A stretch of DNA of 64,000 nt from Pseudooceanicola marinus (GCF_002786295.1 NZ_PGTC01000018.1:62001-126000), one strand, 5' to 3'. Positions 27,763 through 35,801 are shown, numbered from the stretch's first letter. Notes: generated from the sequence alone by a model not told the origin. Translations and numbers: made by a program.

Positions 27763-28752
27763 CTACTCGGCCGGCGCGGTCGGCGCGGTTGGCTTGCTTC
27801 CCCCGTCGACGGTGGCCAGGGCCTTGTAGCCACGGCCGCGCACGACCTTGCCACGCGCCAGCTGGTCGTAGATCAGGTAGAGCCCCGATCCGATCACGAT
27901 GGCCGATCCCAGCACGATATTGGTCCCGGTCCGTTCGCCGAAGACGACGCTGCCCAGGATCACCATCCAGACGAATTGCAGGTTCATCAGCGGGGTGACC
28001 ACGTAGGCCGCGAGGTTGCGCAAGGCCACCACAAGCACCCAGCGGGCGAAAAACAGGAAGGCGGCATAGGCCCCGACCAAGAAAAGGTCATGCGCCGACA
28101 TCGGCGTGTAGACGAAGGGCAGCGCCACCGCCATGACCAGGGCCAGCGTTGCATTGGGCCAGAAGACCTGCGCCAGGGCGTTGCTTTCAAACCGGCCGAT
28201 GCGCCGGGCCATGACCATCGACAGCGTGCCCGAGGCGGTGGCGCCGAAGGCGATCAGATGCCCGGGAGACATGCCGTGGATGCCGTTCGGAAAGAGGCAG
28301 ACGACCCCGACGAACCCGGCCCCCAGGGCGAACCAGACCGCGGTCGTCACCTTCTCCCCCAGGATCGGGCCGGACATCAGCCCGGCGAAGATCGGCATCA
28401 ACCCGATGAAGATGAACACCTCGGCGAAATCCAGCAGCTTGAAGGCATAGAAAAAGCAGACCGAGGCCAGCACCGTGGCGATGGACCGCACGGCCATTTC
28501 CACCGGACGCCGGGTTCGGATGGACTGGATCACGCCGTCGCGGCCGCCCTTCACCCGTTCGGTCACCAGGCAGAAGGCGGCGACCAGCACGCCGGAGATC
28601 GCGTAAAGCTGCGGCGCGGCATAGCCGCCGGCCAGGAACTTGGTGATCGCATCGGCCGAGGAAATCAGCGCGGTGTAGAGCATGACAAGGGCGACCCCGC
28701 CAAGGGTCGCCTTCTTTGCTAGGGTCAGTTTCGGGGTCTTCATTTCCGTCAC
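27763..28752 (-). CDS. EamA-family DMT transporter in the repeat-protein operon
   Basis: 329 residues with about ten membrane helices in two EamA halves, a charged N-terminus (MTEMKTPKLTLAKKATL) and a C-terminal hydrophilic tail of about 40 residues. Likely an inner-membrane exporter. Its ATG overlaps the end of the upstream 372-residue gene by 4 bp, so it is co-translated with that gene and probably serves the same process. EamA proteins normally move small metabolites rather than peptides, so a link to the FTSGSAP protein is only positional. Confidence 0.83.
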   Translation of the reverse strand: MTEMKTPKLTLAKKATLGGVALVMLYTALISSADAITKFLAGGYAAPQLYAISGVLVAAFCLVTERVKGGRDGVIQSIRTRRPVEMAVRSIATVLASVCFFYAFKLLDFAEVFIFIGLMPIFAGLMSGPILGEKVTTAVWFALGAGFVGVVCLFPNGIHGMSPGHLIAFGATASGTLSMVMARRIGRFESNALAQVFWPNATLALVMAVALPFVYTPMSAHDLFLVGAYAAFLFFARWVLVVALRNLAAYVVTPLMNLQFVWMVILGSVVFGERTGTNIVLGSAIVIGSGLYLIYDQLARGKVVRGRGYKALATVDGGSKPTAPTAPAE

Positions 28753-29867
28753 GCAAGGGCCCTCTGCTGGGGCGCCACAAGACCGGCGCGGGCGAAACCG
28801 GCGAAGAAAGTCTCGAAATCAGCGCAGGCGCGGGCGGCCCGGTCGAGATGGGCAATGGCAGCGTCATCGGCCAGCGCCTCGCAGATCGGCGCCTCCATCC
28901 GGGTCCAGTCGACGGACCGGGCGGCGTCCATCTCCAGCAGGCATTGCGACATGCGGCGCAGCGGGCCGATCGGGCGTGGCGCGGCGTGGAAGGCCACCCG
29001 GCCCTCCGGCACGGCCTGGCGGAAGACCTCTTCGCGTCCGGCGGTGGCCATCGCCCAGTTGCTCACGAGGAACTCGTGATAGCCGTCATGCGCCATCGCG
29101 CCCTCCCATGCGTCGACGGTGAACCCGTTCGTTTCACGGCTCAGCCAGTCTTCCCAGGTGTCCGGGGGCGTCATCCCCACGTAGCGCATCGCCACGCAGA
29201 TCTCGGCCAGCAGGTCCGCATTCAGATCAAGGTAGGCGAGCGTTCCGGCAAAGTTAAGGCTTTCCTTGGCCGGCTGGGGCAATTGTACGGATTTCCGTCC
29301 ATACTCGCTTAGGTAGAAGGCGATATGGGTCAGTTCATAGGCAGCCTTCTTGTTCGGCACCATGAAGGTCGCGGGGCGCGAGATGAACCGCATCAACCGC
29401 GCCGTCAGGGCCTGCGACTCGTCGCAGCCGCCAGACGGGTCGATCCCCCGGCGCAGCATCAGGCGCCGCGCCTCGGCGCGTTGCAGGTCCGACAGCTCGG
29501 CCTCCGCCAGGCCCTCGGCCCGGGCCCAGTGCACCATGGCCGCAGCCTTCTCGCCCGCCATGCCGAGCGCCTCCAGATCAAGGGCCAGGGACAGGTAGAA
29601 GCGATAGTATTGCGGGAAGAACCCGAGGCGTTTGTCCAGCGTCTCATAGATATCCGCGTAGGGGGCCAGCGCCCCGTCCGGCAGGTCCCCTGACGCCAGG
29701 GTCTGGCCGGTGCTTTCGAGGATGTTCAGCACCTCGGCATTTTCCTTCAGCCAGAAAACGTCCTCCTGTGAGCGGCGTTCACGGGCGAAACGGTCGAGCA
29801 GGGCCGCGCGGCGCGCGGCCCGGCCCTGGCTCCGGGCAGGGAAGGTCAGTTGAATGACATTCGACAT
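28749..29867 (-). CDS. uncharacterised 372-residue protein next to the FTSGSAP-repeat gene (possibly DUF6902)
   Basis: I do not recognise a function. The protein is soluble, predicted mostly helical and rich in Ala/Glu/Arg, with no signal peptide. It starts MSNVIQLTFPARSQGRAARR. A distinctive central stretch, KKAAYELTHIAFYLSEYG (173-190), holds a conserved-looking His, and a second cluster AHDGYHEFLVSNWAM (259-273) has two more. Such His/Glu groups could bind metal, but this is speculation. From memory it may match the Rhodobacterales family DUF6902; this is unverified. The ATG at 29867 is chosen over an upstream extension because that extension would run through a long hairpin. It lies between the repeat gene and an EamA transporter, overlapping the latter by 4 bp. 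Confidence 0.65.
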   Translation of the reverse strand: MSNVIQLTFPARSQGRAARRAALLDRFARERRSQEDVFWLKENAEVLNILESTGQTLASGDLPDGALAPYADIYETLDKRLGFFPQYYRFYLSLALDLEALGMAGEKAAAMVHWARAEGLAEAELSDLQRAEARRLMLRRGIDPSGGCDESQALTARLMRFISRPATFMVPNKKAAYELTHIAFYLSEYGRKSVQLPQPAKESLNFAGTLAYLDLNADLLAEICVAMRYVGMTPPDTWEDWLSRETNGFTVDAWEGAMAHDGYHEFLVSNWAMATAGREEVFRQAVPEGRVAFHAAPRPIGPLRRMSQCLLEMDAARSVDWTRMEAPICEALADDAAIAHLDRAARACADFETFFAGFARAGLVAPQQRALA

Positions 29868-29876
29868 GGGTCGGAT

Positions 29877-29941
29877 CCTTTCCGTCTGGTCGTCGGCACC
29901 TTTTGGCGGCGCCATCGGGTCGGCGACGATCAGACGGAAGG
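29877..29941 (-). other. long intergenic stem-loop before the 372-residue gene
   Basis: Arms at 29877-29895 and 29924-29941 pair over about 17 bp (on the minus strand CCTTCCGTCTGATCGTCG against CGACGACCAGACGGAAAGG), with one bulge and one mismatch and a 28-nt loop. The 3' arm ends in GGAAAGG, which also serves as the ribosome site 9 nt before the ATG at 29867. It may attenuate transcription or mask translation of the downstream gene. Confidence 0.65.
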
Positions 29942-30009
29942 CGTCCTCTCTGCCTCTCCCCTGCCCGGTTCCCCTGCGCGGTCCGGGCAAGTTGCTCGGT
30001 CAGAGCGTC

Positions 30010-30528
30010 TTAGCTGCCGGAGGTGAAGGCCTGGACCATGTCGCCGGCGGCAACCTCGGAGGCGACCGGGGCAGAGCCGGAGGTGAAGGCGTCGACGGCA
30101 TCCCCTGCGGCGGCGGCCGGTGCGGAGCCCGAGGTGAACATCTCCACCGCGTCGCCTGCGGCGACCTCGGAGGTCACCGGGGCAGAGCCGGAGGTGAAGG
30201 CTTCGACGGCATCGCCGGCGGCGGCATCGGTCGCCATCGGGGCGGAACCGGAGGTGAAGAGCTGCACCGCATCACCGGCCGCCGCATCCGAGGTCATCGG
30301 AGCCGAGCCGGAGGTGAACATTTCGACGGCATCCCCTACGGCGGCATCGGTGGCCACGGGAGCGGAACCGGAGGTGAACATGCCCAGTCCGTCGCCGCCC
30401 ATCAGGTCGCCCTGCAGCGCGGGTGCGGAGCCGGAGGTGAACATCTCGACGGCATCGCCATCCAGAAGGGTGTGGGACGCGGCAGACGCGGCGGTGGTGG
30501 CGATGGAAGTTTTACGAACGGCAGACAT
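30010..30528 (-). CDS. FTSGSAP tandem-repeat protein
   Basis: A 172-residue protein with an N-terminal segment of about 23 residues (MSAVRKTSIATTAASAASHT, then LLD) followed by eight repeats. Each unit is about 20 residues: GDAVEMFTSGSAP plus a variable Ala/Asp/Thr/Ser linker such as VATDAAV. The Phe of each core is at residues 30, 51, 71, 91, 111, 131, 148 and 168; unit seven is three residues short in its spacer, and the protein ends exactly at FTSGS. No Cys, Lys (after residue 6) or aromatic residue other than Phe. The ATG at 30528 is favoured over the adjacent ATG at 30531 because GGAG then sits 6 nt away. The layout resembles a multi-core peptide precursor, but no function is known to me. 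Confidence 0.72.
   Translation of the reverse strand: MSAVRKTSIATTAASAASHTLLDGDAVEMFTSGSAPALQGDLMGGDGLGMFTSGSAPVATDAAVGDAVEMFTSGSAPMTSDAAAGDAVQLFTSGSAPMATDAAAGDAVEAFTSGSAPVTSEVAAGDAVEMFTSGSAPAAAAGDAVDAFTSGSAPVASEVAAGDMVQAFTSGS
30013..30459 (-). repeat. tandem 60-bp coding repeats
   Basis: Eight in-frame units within the FTSGSAP gene. Most are 60 bp; one is 63 bp and one 51 bp. The core codons are nearly identical between units (the plus strand shows GGAGCCGGAGGTGAA-like blocks repeatedly), while linkers vary, suggesting expansion by unequal recombination with constraint on the core. Confidence 0.85.
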
Positions 30529-30531
30529 CAT

Positions 30532-30967
30532 GTTCTCCAAGTCGTTGAAAAGAAAGGACGATGAGAGAACGCTTGCACGTATTTCGGGTTTGAAAAACCG
30601 AATTTTCAATTTACCCGTGTCAAGCGAAAGTTACCCACAATAGCTTCAACTTCCAAGACATTGTTTCGATATAAACAACAATGAACTGCCAAAATTTTGA
30701 CAAGCAGTTTTGCTTGCGGAAACGAATCGGAACATTTTGAGAACACAAAGCCGGGATTCGCCGAACGACGATACACCCGCGCCGAATCGCGCCTGCACAG
30801 GCGCAAACGTGACCCGTCTGGACAGAGCCCGCACAAAGACCCACAAAGCAGCAGAGACGGGATGCCCGGCCGCAGGCGCGCCGGGCGCGCGCAGGTTCGG
30901 GGCCATACACGGGCCCCAGAGTTCGTGTTTTTTCCGTCAGCAAGGAAAGAGAAAAGGGTTGCCCGAC
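30532..30967. promoter_or_regulatory. AT-rich divergent region with three palindromes
   Basis: A 436-bp gap between the repeat gene (minus) and xth (plus). Its left half (30540-30760) is much richer in A/T than the surroundings. It holds TTGAAAA-N6-TTTTCAA (30590-30609) inside outer CGGGT/ACCCG arms, CAAAATTTTG (30690-30699) and CAAGCA-GTTT-TGCTTG (30701-30716). These are candidate operators or leader structures for the repeat operon. A TTGACA is present upstream on the minus strand, but I find no good -10 at the right distance. Confidence 0.45.
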
Positions 30968-31777
30968 ATGAAACTGGCCACGTTCAACATCAACGGCATC
31001 AAGGCGCGGGCACAGGCGCTGATGGATTGGCTGGACGAGGCGCAGCCCGATGTCGCCGTCCTGCAGGAGATCAAGTCGGTGGACGAGGGTTTCCCCCGCG
31101 AGCTGTTCGAGGAGCGCGGCTACCAGGTCGAAACCCACGGCCAGAAGAGCTTCAACGGAGTCGCCATCCTGTCCAAGCTGCCGCTGGAAGACGTGACGCG
31201 CGGGTTGCCCGGCGACGAGGGTGACGAACAGGCGCGCTGGATCGAGGCGACGGTGGTGGGCGAGCAGGATGCGCTGCGGATCTGCGGCCTCTACCTGCCG
31301 AACGGCAACCCGGTCGAGCTGACGGAAAGCGGCCTGCCCGTGGAGGGCGGCAAATATGCCTACAAGCTGGCCTGGATGGAACGCCTGCGCGCCCGCGCGG
31401 AGGAGCTGATGGCGGCGGAGGAACCGGCGGTGATGCTGGGAGATTACAACATCATCCCGCAGGCGGAGGACGCCGCCAAGCCGGAGAAATGGCGCGAGGA
31501 CGCGCTGTTCCGCCCCGAAAGCCGCGCCGCCTTCCGCCGCATCCAGAACCTCGGCTTCACCGAGATCTTCCGCACCCGGCACCCTGCCCCGGGCCACTAC
31601 ACTTTCTGGGATTACCAGGCCGGCGCCTGGCAGAAGAACGACGGGATCCGCATCGACCACATGCTGATGACCCCGCAATGCGCGGATCTGGTCACCGATT
31701 GCGGCATCGACGCCGAGATCCGCGGCCGACAGAAGCCGTCGGACCACGTGCCCCTATGGGCAGAGATCGCCCTCTGA
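30968..31777 (+). CDS. xth: exodeoxyribonuclease III
   Basis: A 269-residue AP endonuclease/3'-5' exonuclease of base-excision repair. Catalytic motifs are intact: TFNINGIKAR (metal Asn), LQEIKSVDEGFP (metal Glu), FNGVAILSK, LGDYNIIP, RIDHML and SDHVPLW (catalytic His). ATG at 30968. Its last 24 bp overlap the end of the convergent FAD monooxygenase gene. Confidence 0.94.
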   Translation: MKLATFNINGIKARAQALMDWLDEAQPDVAVLQEIKSVDEGFPRELFEERGYQVETHGQKSFNGVAILSKLPLEDVTRGLPGDEGDEQARWIEATVVGEQDALRICGLYLPNGNPVELTESGLPVEGGKYAYKLAWMERLRARAEELMAAEEPAVMLGDYNIIPQAEDAAKPEKWREDALFRPESRAAFRRIQNLGFTEIFRTRHPAPGHYTFWDYQAGAWQKNDGIRIDHMLMTPQCADLVTDCGIDAEIRGRQKPSDHVPLWAEIAL

Positions 31778-33040
31778 CACCGGGCAGTCCAGATCGGCGG
31801 CCAGGCGCTGGCCGCCGGTGACGTCGTGGCCGTAGAGCCAATCGAACTGATGCAGGATCGCGCCTGGCGCCACCTTTCCGCCAAGGCGCAGCGCGGCATG
31901 GGCCGCCACGCGCAGCGGCGGGAAGCGCAGGTGATATTTCCAGGCATTGCGGTTCGCGGTCTGGATCGCGCGGCGCGCCCGGTCTCGGCGCGCCTGCTGG
32001 TAGCGTTCCAGCGCCGGGCCGATCGCCGCCTGCGCCGCCTCTGGTCCTGCGGCCCCGTCCAGCGCCTCGGCCAATGTCTCCGACAGGACCCAGGCATCTT
32101 CCAGCGCCAGGTTCGCACCCTGCGCCAGGAAGGGCAGCGTCGGATGGGCGGCGTCCCCCAGAAGCGCGGTGCGCCCGTCGTACCATTTCGGCGCAACCTC
32201 GTGGCGGTGCAGGCCCCAGAGGTTGACCCGGCTGACCCGTTCCAGAAGCGATTGCACCTCGGGGCAGAAGCCGGCGAAGGCGCGGCACAGGTTGTCAGGA
32301 TTGTCCTCGTGGCTCCAGCTGTCGGGGGCCCATTCGCGGCGTTCCTCGACCGCAACAATGTTGCGCAGCGCCCCGCCGCGCAGCGGATAGCTAACCAGGT
32401 GACGCCCCGGCCCCATGTAGACGCGCGCCTCGGCTCCCTTCGGGTCGTTAGGGGCGGCGGGCACCACGGCGCGCCAGCAGACCTGGCCGGTGAAGCTGGC
32501 CCGACTGTCGCCCAGAATCGCCGCGCGCAGGCGCGAATGCAGCCCGTCGGCGCCGACCACCAGCGCCGGGCGCATGCGGGCCCGGTTGGCGATATGGATT
32601 TCGGGTGCCTCGCCCGTTACCACGTCCTCGACCCGTTGCAGCAGGCGGACGCGGGCGCCCGCCTTGCGCGCCCCATGGGCGAGCGCGGCGATCAGATCGG
32701 CGCGGTGACAGAAGAAATAGCCGTTGCGATCTGGCAGCCCGCCCAGATCCATGCGCAGCGCCGTGCGTCCGTGGTGATCGACCAGGCGCACCGCGTCGCT
32801 GGCCATGCCGAACAGCTCCGGCCGCAGGCCCAGGCCGCGCAGCACCGCCGCGCCATTGGGGCTGATCTGAAGACCCGCGCCCACCTCACGGATGCACTCC
32901 GCCTGCTCCAGCACAGTGACCTCTGCCCCGCGCAGCGCAAGCGCCCGCGCGGCGGCCAACCCACCGATCCCGGCCCCGATGATCGCGATTTTCTGGCCCG
33001 TCAGCGGCAAGGGAACTCTCCTGCTCGCGGCCCCCGTCAT
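31754..33040 (-). CDS. FAD-dependent aromatic monooxygenase (salicylate/3-hydroxybenzoate hydroxylase-like)
   Basis: A 428-residue class A flavoprotein monooxygenase using NAD(P)H and O2 to hydroxylate an aromatic ring. Motifs: the FAD-binding GAGIGGLAAARALALRG (22-38), the DG motif VVGADGLHSRLR and the second FAD site LLGDAAHPTLPFLAQGANLA. No catabolic genes are adjacent, so the substrate is open. It overlaps xth tail to tail. Confidence 0.85.
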   Translation of the reverse strand: MTGAASRRVPLPLTGQKIAIIGAGIGGLAAARALALRGAEVTVLEQAECIREVGAGLQISPNGAAVLRGLGLRPELFGMASDAVRLVDHHGRTALRMDLGGLPDRNGYFFCHRADLIAALAHGARKAGARVRLLQRVEDVVTGEAPEIHIANRARMRPALVVGADGLHSRLRAAILGDSRASFTGQVCWRAVVPAAPNDPKGAEARVYMGPGRHLVSYPLRGGALRNIVAVEERREWAPDSWSHEDNPDNLCRAFAGFCPEVQSLLERVSRVNLWGLHRHEVAPKWYDGRTALLGDAAHPTLPFLAQGANLALEDAWVLSETLAEALDGAAGPEAAQAAIGPALERYQQARRDRARRAIQTANRNAWKYHLRFPPLRVAAHAALRLGGKVAPGAILHQFDWLYGHDVTGGQRLAADLDCPVSEGDLCP

Positions 33041-33126
33041 GGCGCGTCAGGCGCGCGGGCCGGGGCGGCATGGGGCCACCGGTCTGGCCGGGTGGCCCGT
33101 TTTGGTCATCAGGCCCGATGGCGGAA

Positions 33127-33228
33127 GGGACAGGGCGGAATCGCCTGTCCCGGCAGCTCGGGCGCAGCGATATGGCCCTGTATAGGGGGGTGATGCAAGC
33201 AACAACGCCGGGGAAATCCCCGGCGTTG
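33127..33228 (-). terminator. two stem-loops downstream of dksA
   Basis: A perfect 11-bp stem CAACGCCGGGG/CCCCGGCGTTG with a 4-nt loop (33203-33228) lies 78 bp past the dksA stop and is the probable terminator. A second hairpin GGGACAGG-N9-CCTGTCCC (33127-33151) follows closer to the monooxygenase start. The rest of the 33041-33305 gap shows no gene. Confidence 0.55.
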
Positions 33229-33305
33229 AAAAGAAATTATCTGGCTTGGTTCCGGCCGGGTCCACGGCGCCCTGCGCCGCGTGGCCCCGCCCCGGGGTCC
33301 CACGA

Positions 33306-33728
33306 TCAGTCGTCGCGGTGCACCTTCTCGCGGCGCTCGTGACGCTCCTGGGCTTCCAGGCTCATGGTGGCAATCGGCCGGGCGTCCAGACGTTTGAGGC
33401 TGATCGGCTCGCCGGTCACCTCACAGTAGCCATATTCCCCCTCGTCGATGCGGCGCAGCGCCGCGTCGATCTTGGCCACCAGCTTGCGCTGGCGATCCCG
33501 GGTGCGCAGTTCCAATGCGCGGTCGGTCTCTTCGCTGGCGCGGTCGGCAATATCGGGGATATTGCGCGTGCTGTCCTTCATGCCTTCAATGGTATCGCGG
33601 CTGTCGGAAAGGATTTCCTCCTTCCAGGCCAGCAGCTTGCGACGAAAATACTCCGTCTGCCGCTCATTCATGAACGGCTCGTCCTCAGCGGGACGATAAT
33701 CGTCTTCTAGGAAAGTTTCTGCTTTCAT
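33306..33728 (-). CDS. dksA: DksA/TraR-family RNA polymerase-binding factor, single-cysteine type
   Basis: A 140-residue DksA: two long helices forming the coiled coil that enters the polymerase secondary channel (about 20-95), then the globular zinc-finger region GEYGYCEVTGEPISLKRLDA. E. coli DksA has four zinc cysteines; only one cysteine is present in this whole protein, so zinc binding is lost. R. sphaeroides has a functional DksA with a reduced cysteine set, which this resembles. The C-terminal helix LEAQERHERREK is typical. The ATG at 33728 follows CGGGAGCCG. Confidence 0.88.
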   Translation of the reverse strand: MKAETFLEDDYRPAEDEPFMNERQTEYFRRKLLAWKEEILSDSRDTIEGMKDSTRNIPDIADRASEETDRALELRTRDRQRKLVAKIDAALRRIDEGEYGYCEVTGEPISLKRLDARPIATMSLEAQERHERREKVHRDD

Positions 33729-34234
33729 CAGCGGCTCCCGAACTCGTCCTTGGCCCGCGATCAAGACAGCCGTCGCGGGCGGCAGGATCCCCTGCGCAGG
33801 GCCTTAACGCCTCCGGTCCGCCTTGTCACGAAATAATCCCGCCGCGCAGACGCGATTGCGCATCTGCCGGGCATGGCCCGCCCGCTCCCGGCGCCGGAGC
33901 ACGGCCCCTCTCGCGTCGGTGAAAACTGCGCGATTTCAGTCAGTTTGCGACCAATGGCCCGGCCCACTGCACTGGGCTGTCTGCAGGCGGCGAGATCAGT
34001 CGGGCACAAATCCGGGCGCCTCACGCGCAGGCGATTTCGCTGCGGCACTGCGAATTTGCTCAAATTACGTGCTTAACAACAGCTTTCACGGTGACAGCCC
34101 TCATACGTAGGGCTCCGTGACGCGATGTTTCCGGGCGCCACGGCCCCTTTGCCCTACCTGGCGCGCCCCCGCGGCTTGCCAAGCCGCCGCGCGCCTTTTA
34201 CCCCAACAGGGCATAACGGCAGGAGGAGGCCCGC
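33729..34234. other. 506-bp intergenic region between dksA and the moxR-type gene
   Basis: Divergent promoter region with no credible gene. Near its right end GTGACAGCCC and GGGCTCCGTGAC (34091-34120) form a small stem AGCCC-N9-GGGCT flanked by two GTGAC copies. An AT-rich patch lies around 34050-34085. A strong ribosome site, AGGAGGAGG, precedes the moxR-type start. I saw no convincing riboswitch or small RNA. Confidence 0.4.
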
Positions 34235-35083
34235 ATGAACGCGCGTTTCGAAGGCACCGCGGACTACGTCGCAACCGAGGATCTGACTGTGGCGGTCAAC
34301 GCTGCCATCACCCTGCAGCGTCCGCTGCTGGTGAAGGGTGAGCCGGGCACCGGCAAGACCGAACTGGCCCGCCAGGTGGCGCAGAGCCTGGGCGCACCAA
34401 TGATCGAATGGAACATCAAGTCCACGACCAAGGCGCAGCAGGGCCTTTACGAATACGACGCCGTCAGCCGCCTGCGCGACAGCCAGCTGGGCGAGGAACG
34501 CGTCCATGACGTGAAGAATTACATCCGCCAGGGCAAGCTTTGGCAGGCCTTCACCGCGCCGGAACGCGTGGTGCTGCTGATCGACGAAGTCGACAAGGCC
34601 GATATCGAGTTCCCCAATGACCTGCTGCAGGAACTCGACCGGATGGAGTTCCACGTCTACGAGACCGGCGAGACGATCCGCGCCGAGAACCGGCCCATCG
34701 TCATCATCACCTCCAACAACGAAAAAGAGCTGCCCGACGCCTTCCTGCGCCGCTGCTTCTTCCATTACATCCGCTTCCCGGACATGGAGACGATGAAGAA
34801 GATCGTCGAGGTGCATCACCCGGGCATCAAGGGCGACCTGCTGACCGCCGCCCTGACCCAGTTCTTCGAGCTGCGCGAAATGCAGGGGCTGAAGAAGAAG
34901 CCCTCGACCTCCGAGGTGCTGGACTGGCTGAAGCTGCTGCTGGCCGAGGACCTGACTGCCGAGGATCTGAAGCGTGACGGTGCCAGCGCCCTGCCGAAAC
35001 TGCACGGCGCGCTTTTGAAGAACGAACAGGACGTACACCTGTTCGAGCGTCTGGCCTTCATGGCCCGCGGCCAGCGCCGCTGA
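34235..35083 (+). CDS. MoxR-family AAA+ ATPase
   Basis: A 282-residue AAA+ chaperone-like ATPase. Walker A is KGEPGTGKTELARQVAQ (34-50), Walker B is VVLLIDEVDKAD and sensor 1 is IVIITSNNEKELPDAFLRRC with the arginine finger region. MoxR ATPases usually remodel or activate enzymes together with a VWA-domain partner. A matching CoxE-like VWA gene lies at 37594, three genes downstream on the same strand, so the two probably form a functional pair. Confidence 0.88.
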   Translation: MNARFEGTADYVATEDLTVAVNAAITLQRPLLVKGEPGTGKTELARQVAQSLGAPMIEWNIKSTTKAQQGLYEYDAVSRLRDSQLGEERVHDVKNYIRQGKLWQAFTAPERVVLLIDEVDKADIEFPNDLLQELDRMEFHVYETGETIRAENRPIVIITSNNEKELPDAFLRRCFFHYIRFPDMETMKKIVEVHHPGIKGDLLTAALTQFFELREMQGLKKKPSTSEVLDWLKLLLAEDLTAEDLKRDGASALPKLHGALLKNEQDVHLFERLAFMARGQRR

Positions 35084-35331
35084 ACGCGTTCCACGGGGCA
35101 AGGCGTCGCGGCGCGCCCTGCCCCGTCTGTCGGGCTCCGACTCCCGCAGAGCGCAATCTGTCACACCGAGGCGCAACCGGGGCGAGATCTGCGTTCTTCC
35201 GCACATTACAAGCGACGAAAACCCTGCCTTGTGCGCAGGCACGCAACCCCCGTGACCCGGCCTCGGGCCACAACTTGCGCCCTACCCACAAACACGGGCT
35301 TGGCCGATAGCCATCTCTTGTCCTAGCCTTG

Positions 35332-35350
35332 CCTTCGGAACGACCGAAGG
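35332..35350 (+). promoter_or_regulatory. leader hairpin covering the ribosome site of the GNAT gene
   Basis: CCTTCGG (35332-35338) and CCGAAGG (35344-35350) form a 7-bp stem with a 5-nt loop, 8 bp before the ATG. The 3' arm contains the GAAGG that begins the Shine-Dalgarno, so folding could limit translation. Confidence 0.4.
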
Positions 35351-35357
35351 AACCAAG

Positions 35358-35801
35358 ATGATCGAGATTCGCCCCGTCGCCGCCCAGGACCGTCACCGCT
35401 GGGCCGAGCTCTGGCAGGGCTACCTCACCTTCTACAAGACAGAGCTGCCGGCCGAGATCTACGACCTTACCTTCTCGCGGCTGCTGGATCCCGCGCGGGC
35501 GCAGCACGGCCTGCTGGCCCTGGTCGACGGGCGGCCCATGGGCCTGGTCCACTACCTGTTCCATCCCCACAACTGGGCCGAGGCGGATGTCTGCTATCTT
35601 CAGGATCTCTATGCCGACCCGGACGCCCGCGGCACCGGCCTGGGCCGGGCGCTGATCGAGGCTGTGCGCGACCGCGCCCGCGAGGCCGGCGCCTCGGGGC
35701 TCTACTGGATGACGCAGCAGGACAATGTCACCGCGCAACGCCTTTACGACCGGCTGGCGGGGAAGACCGATTTCATCAAGTACCGGATGGAGCTGACATG
35801 A
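35358..35801 (+). CDS. GNAT-family N-acetyltransferase
   Basis: 147 residues. The acetyl-CoA loop is seen in LYADPDARGTGLGRALIEAV (about 84-103), and the following GLYWMTQQDNVTAQRLYDRL is the usual GNAT C-terminal helix. The stop overlaps the start of the DUF2927 gene by ATGA. It resembles small GNATs that act on free amines or peptides; the substrate is unknown. Confidence 0.86.
   Translation: MIEIRPVAAQDRHRWAELWQGYLTFYKTELPAEIYDLTFSRLLDPARAQHGLLALVDGRPMGLVHYLFHPHNWAEADVCYLQDLYADPDARGTGLGRALIEAVRDRAREAGASGLYWMTQQDNVTAQRLYDRLAGKTDFIKYRMELT

Noticed and set aside
30013-30459. Regular 60-bp repeats that look like a CRISPR array
   Set aside because: The repeats keep one reading frame and encode FTSGSAP units; spacers are not unique and no cas genes are present.
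30540-30640. TTGACA as the -35 box of the repeat operon
   Set aside because: No acceptable -10 hexamer lies 15-19 bp downstream on the minus strand.
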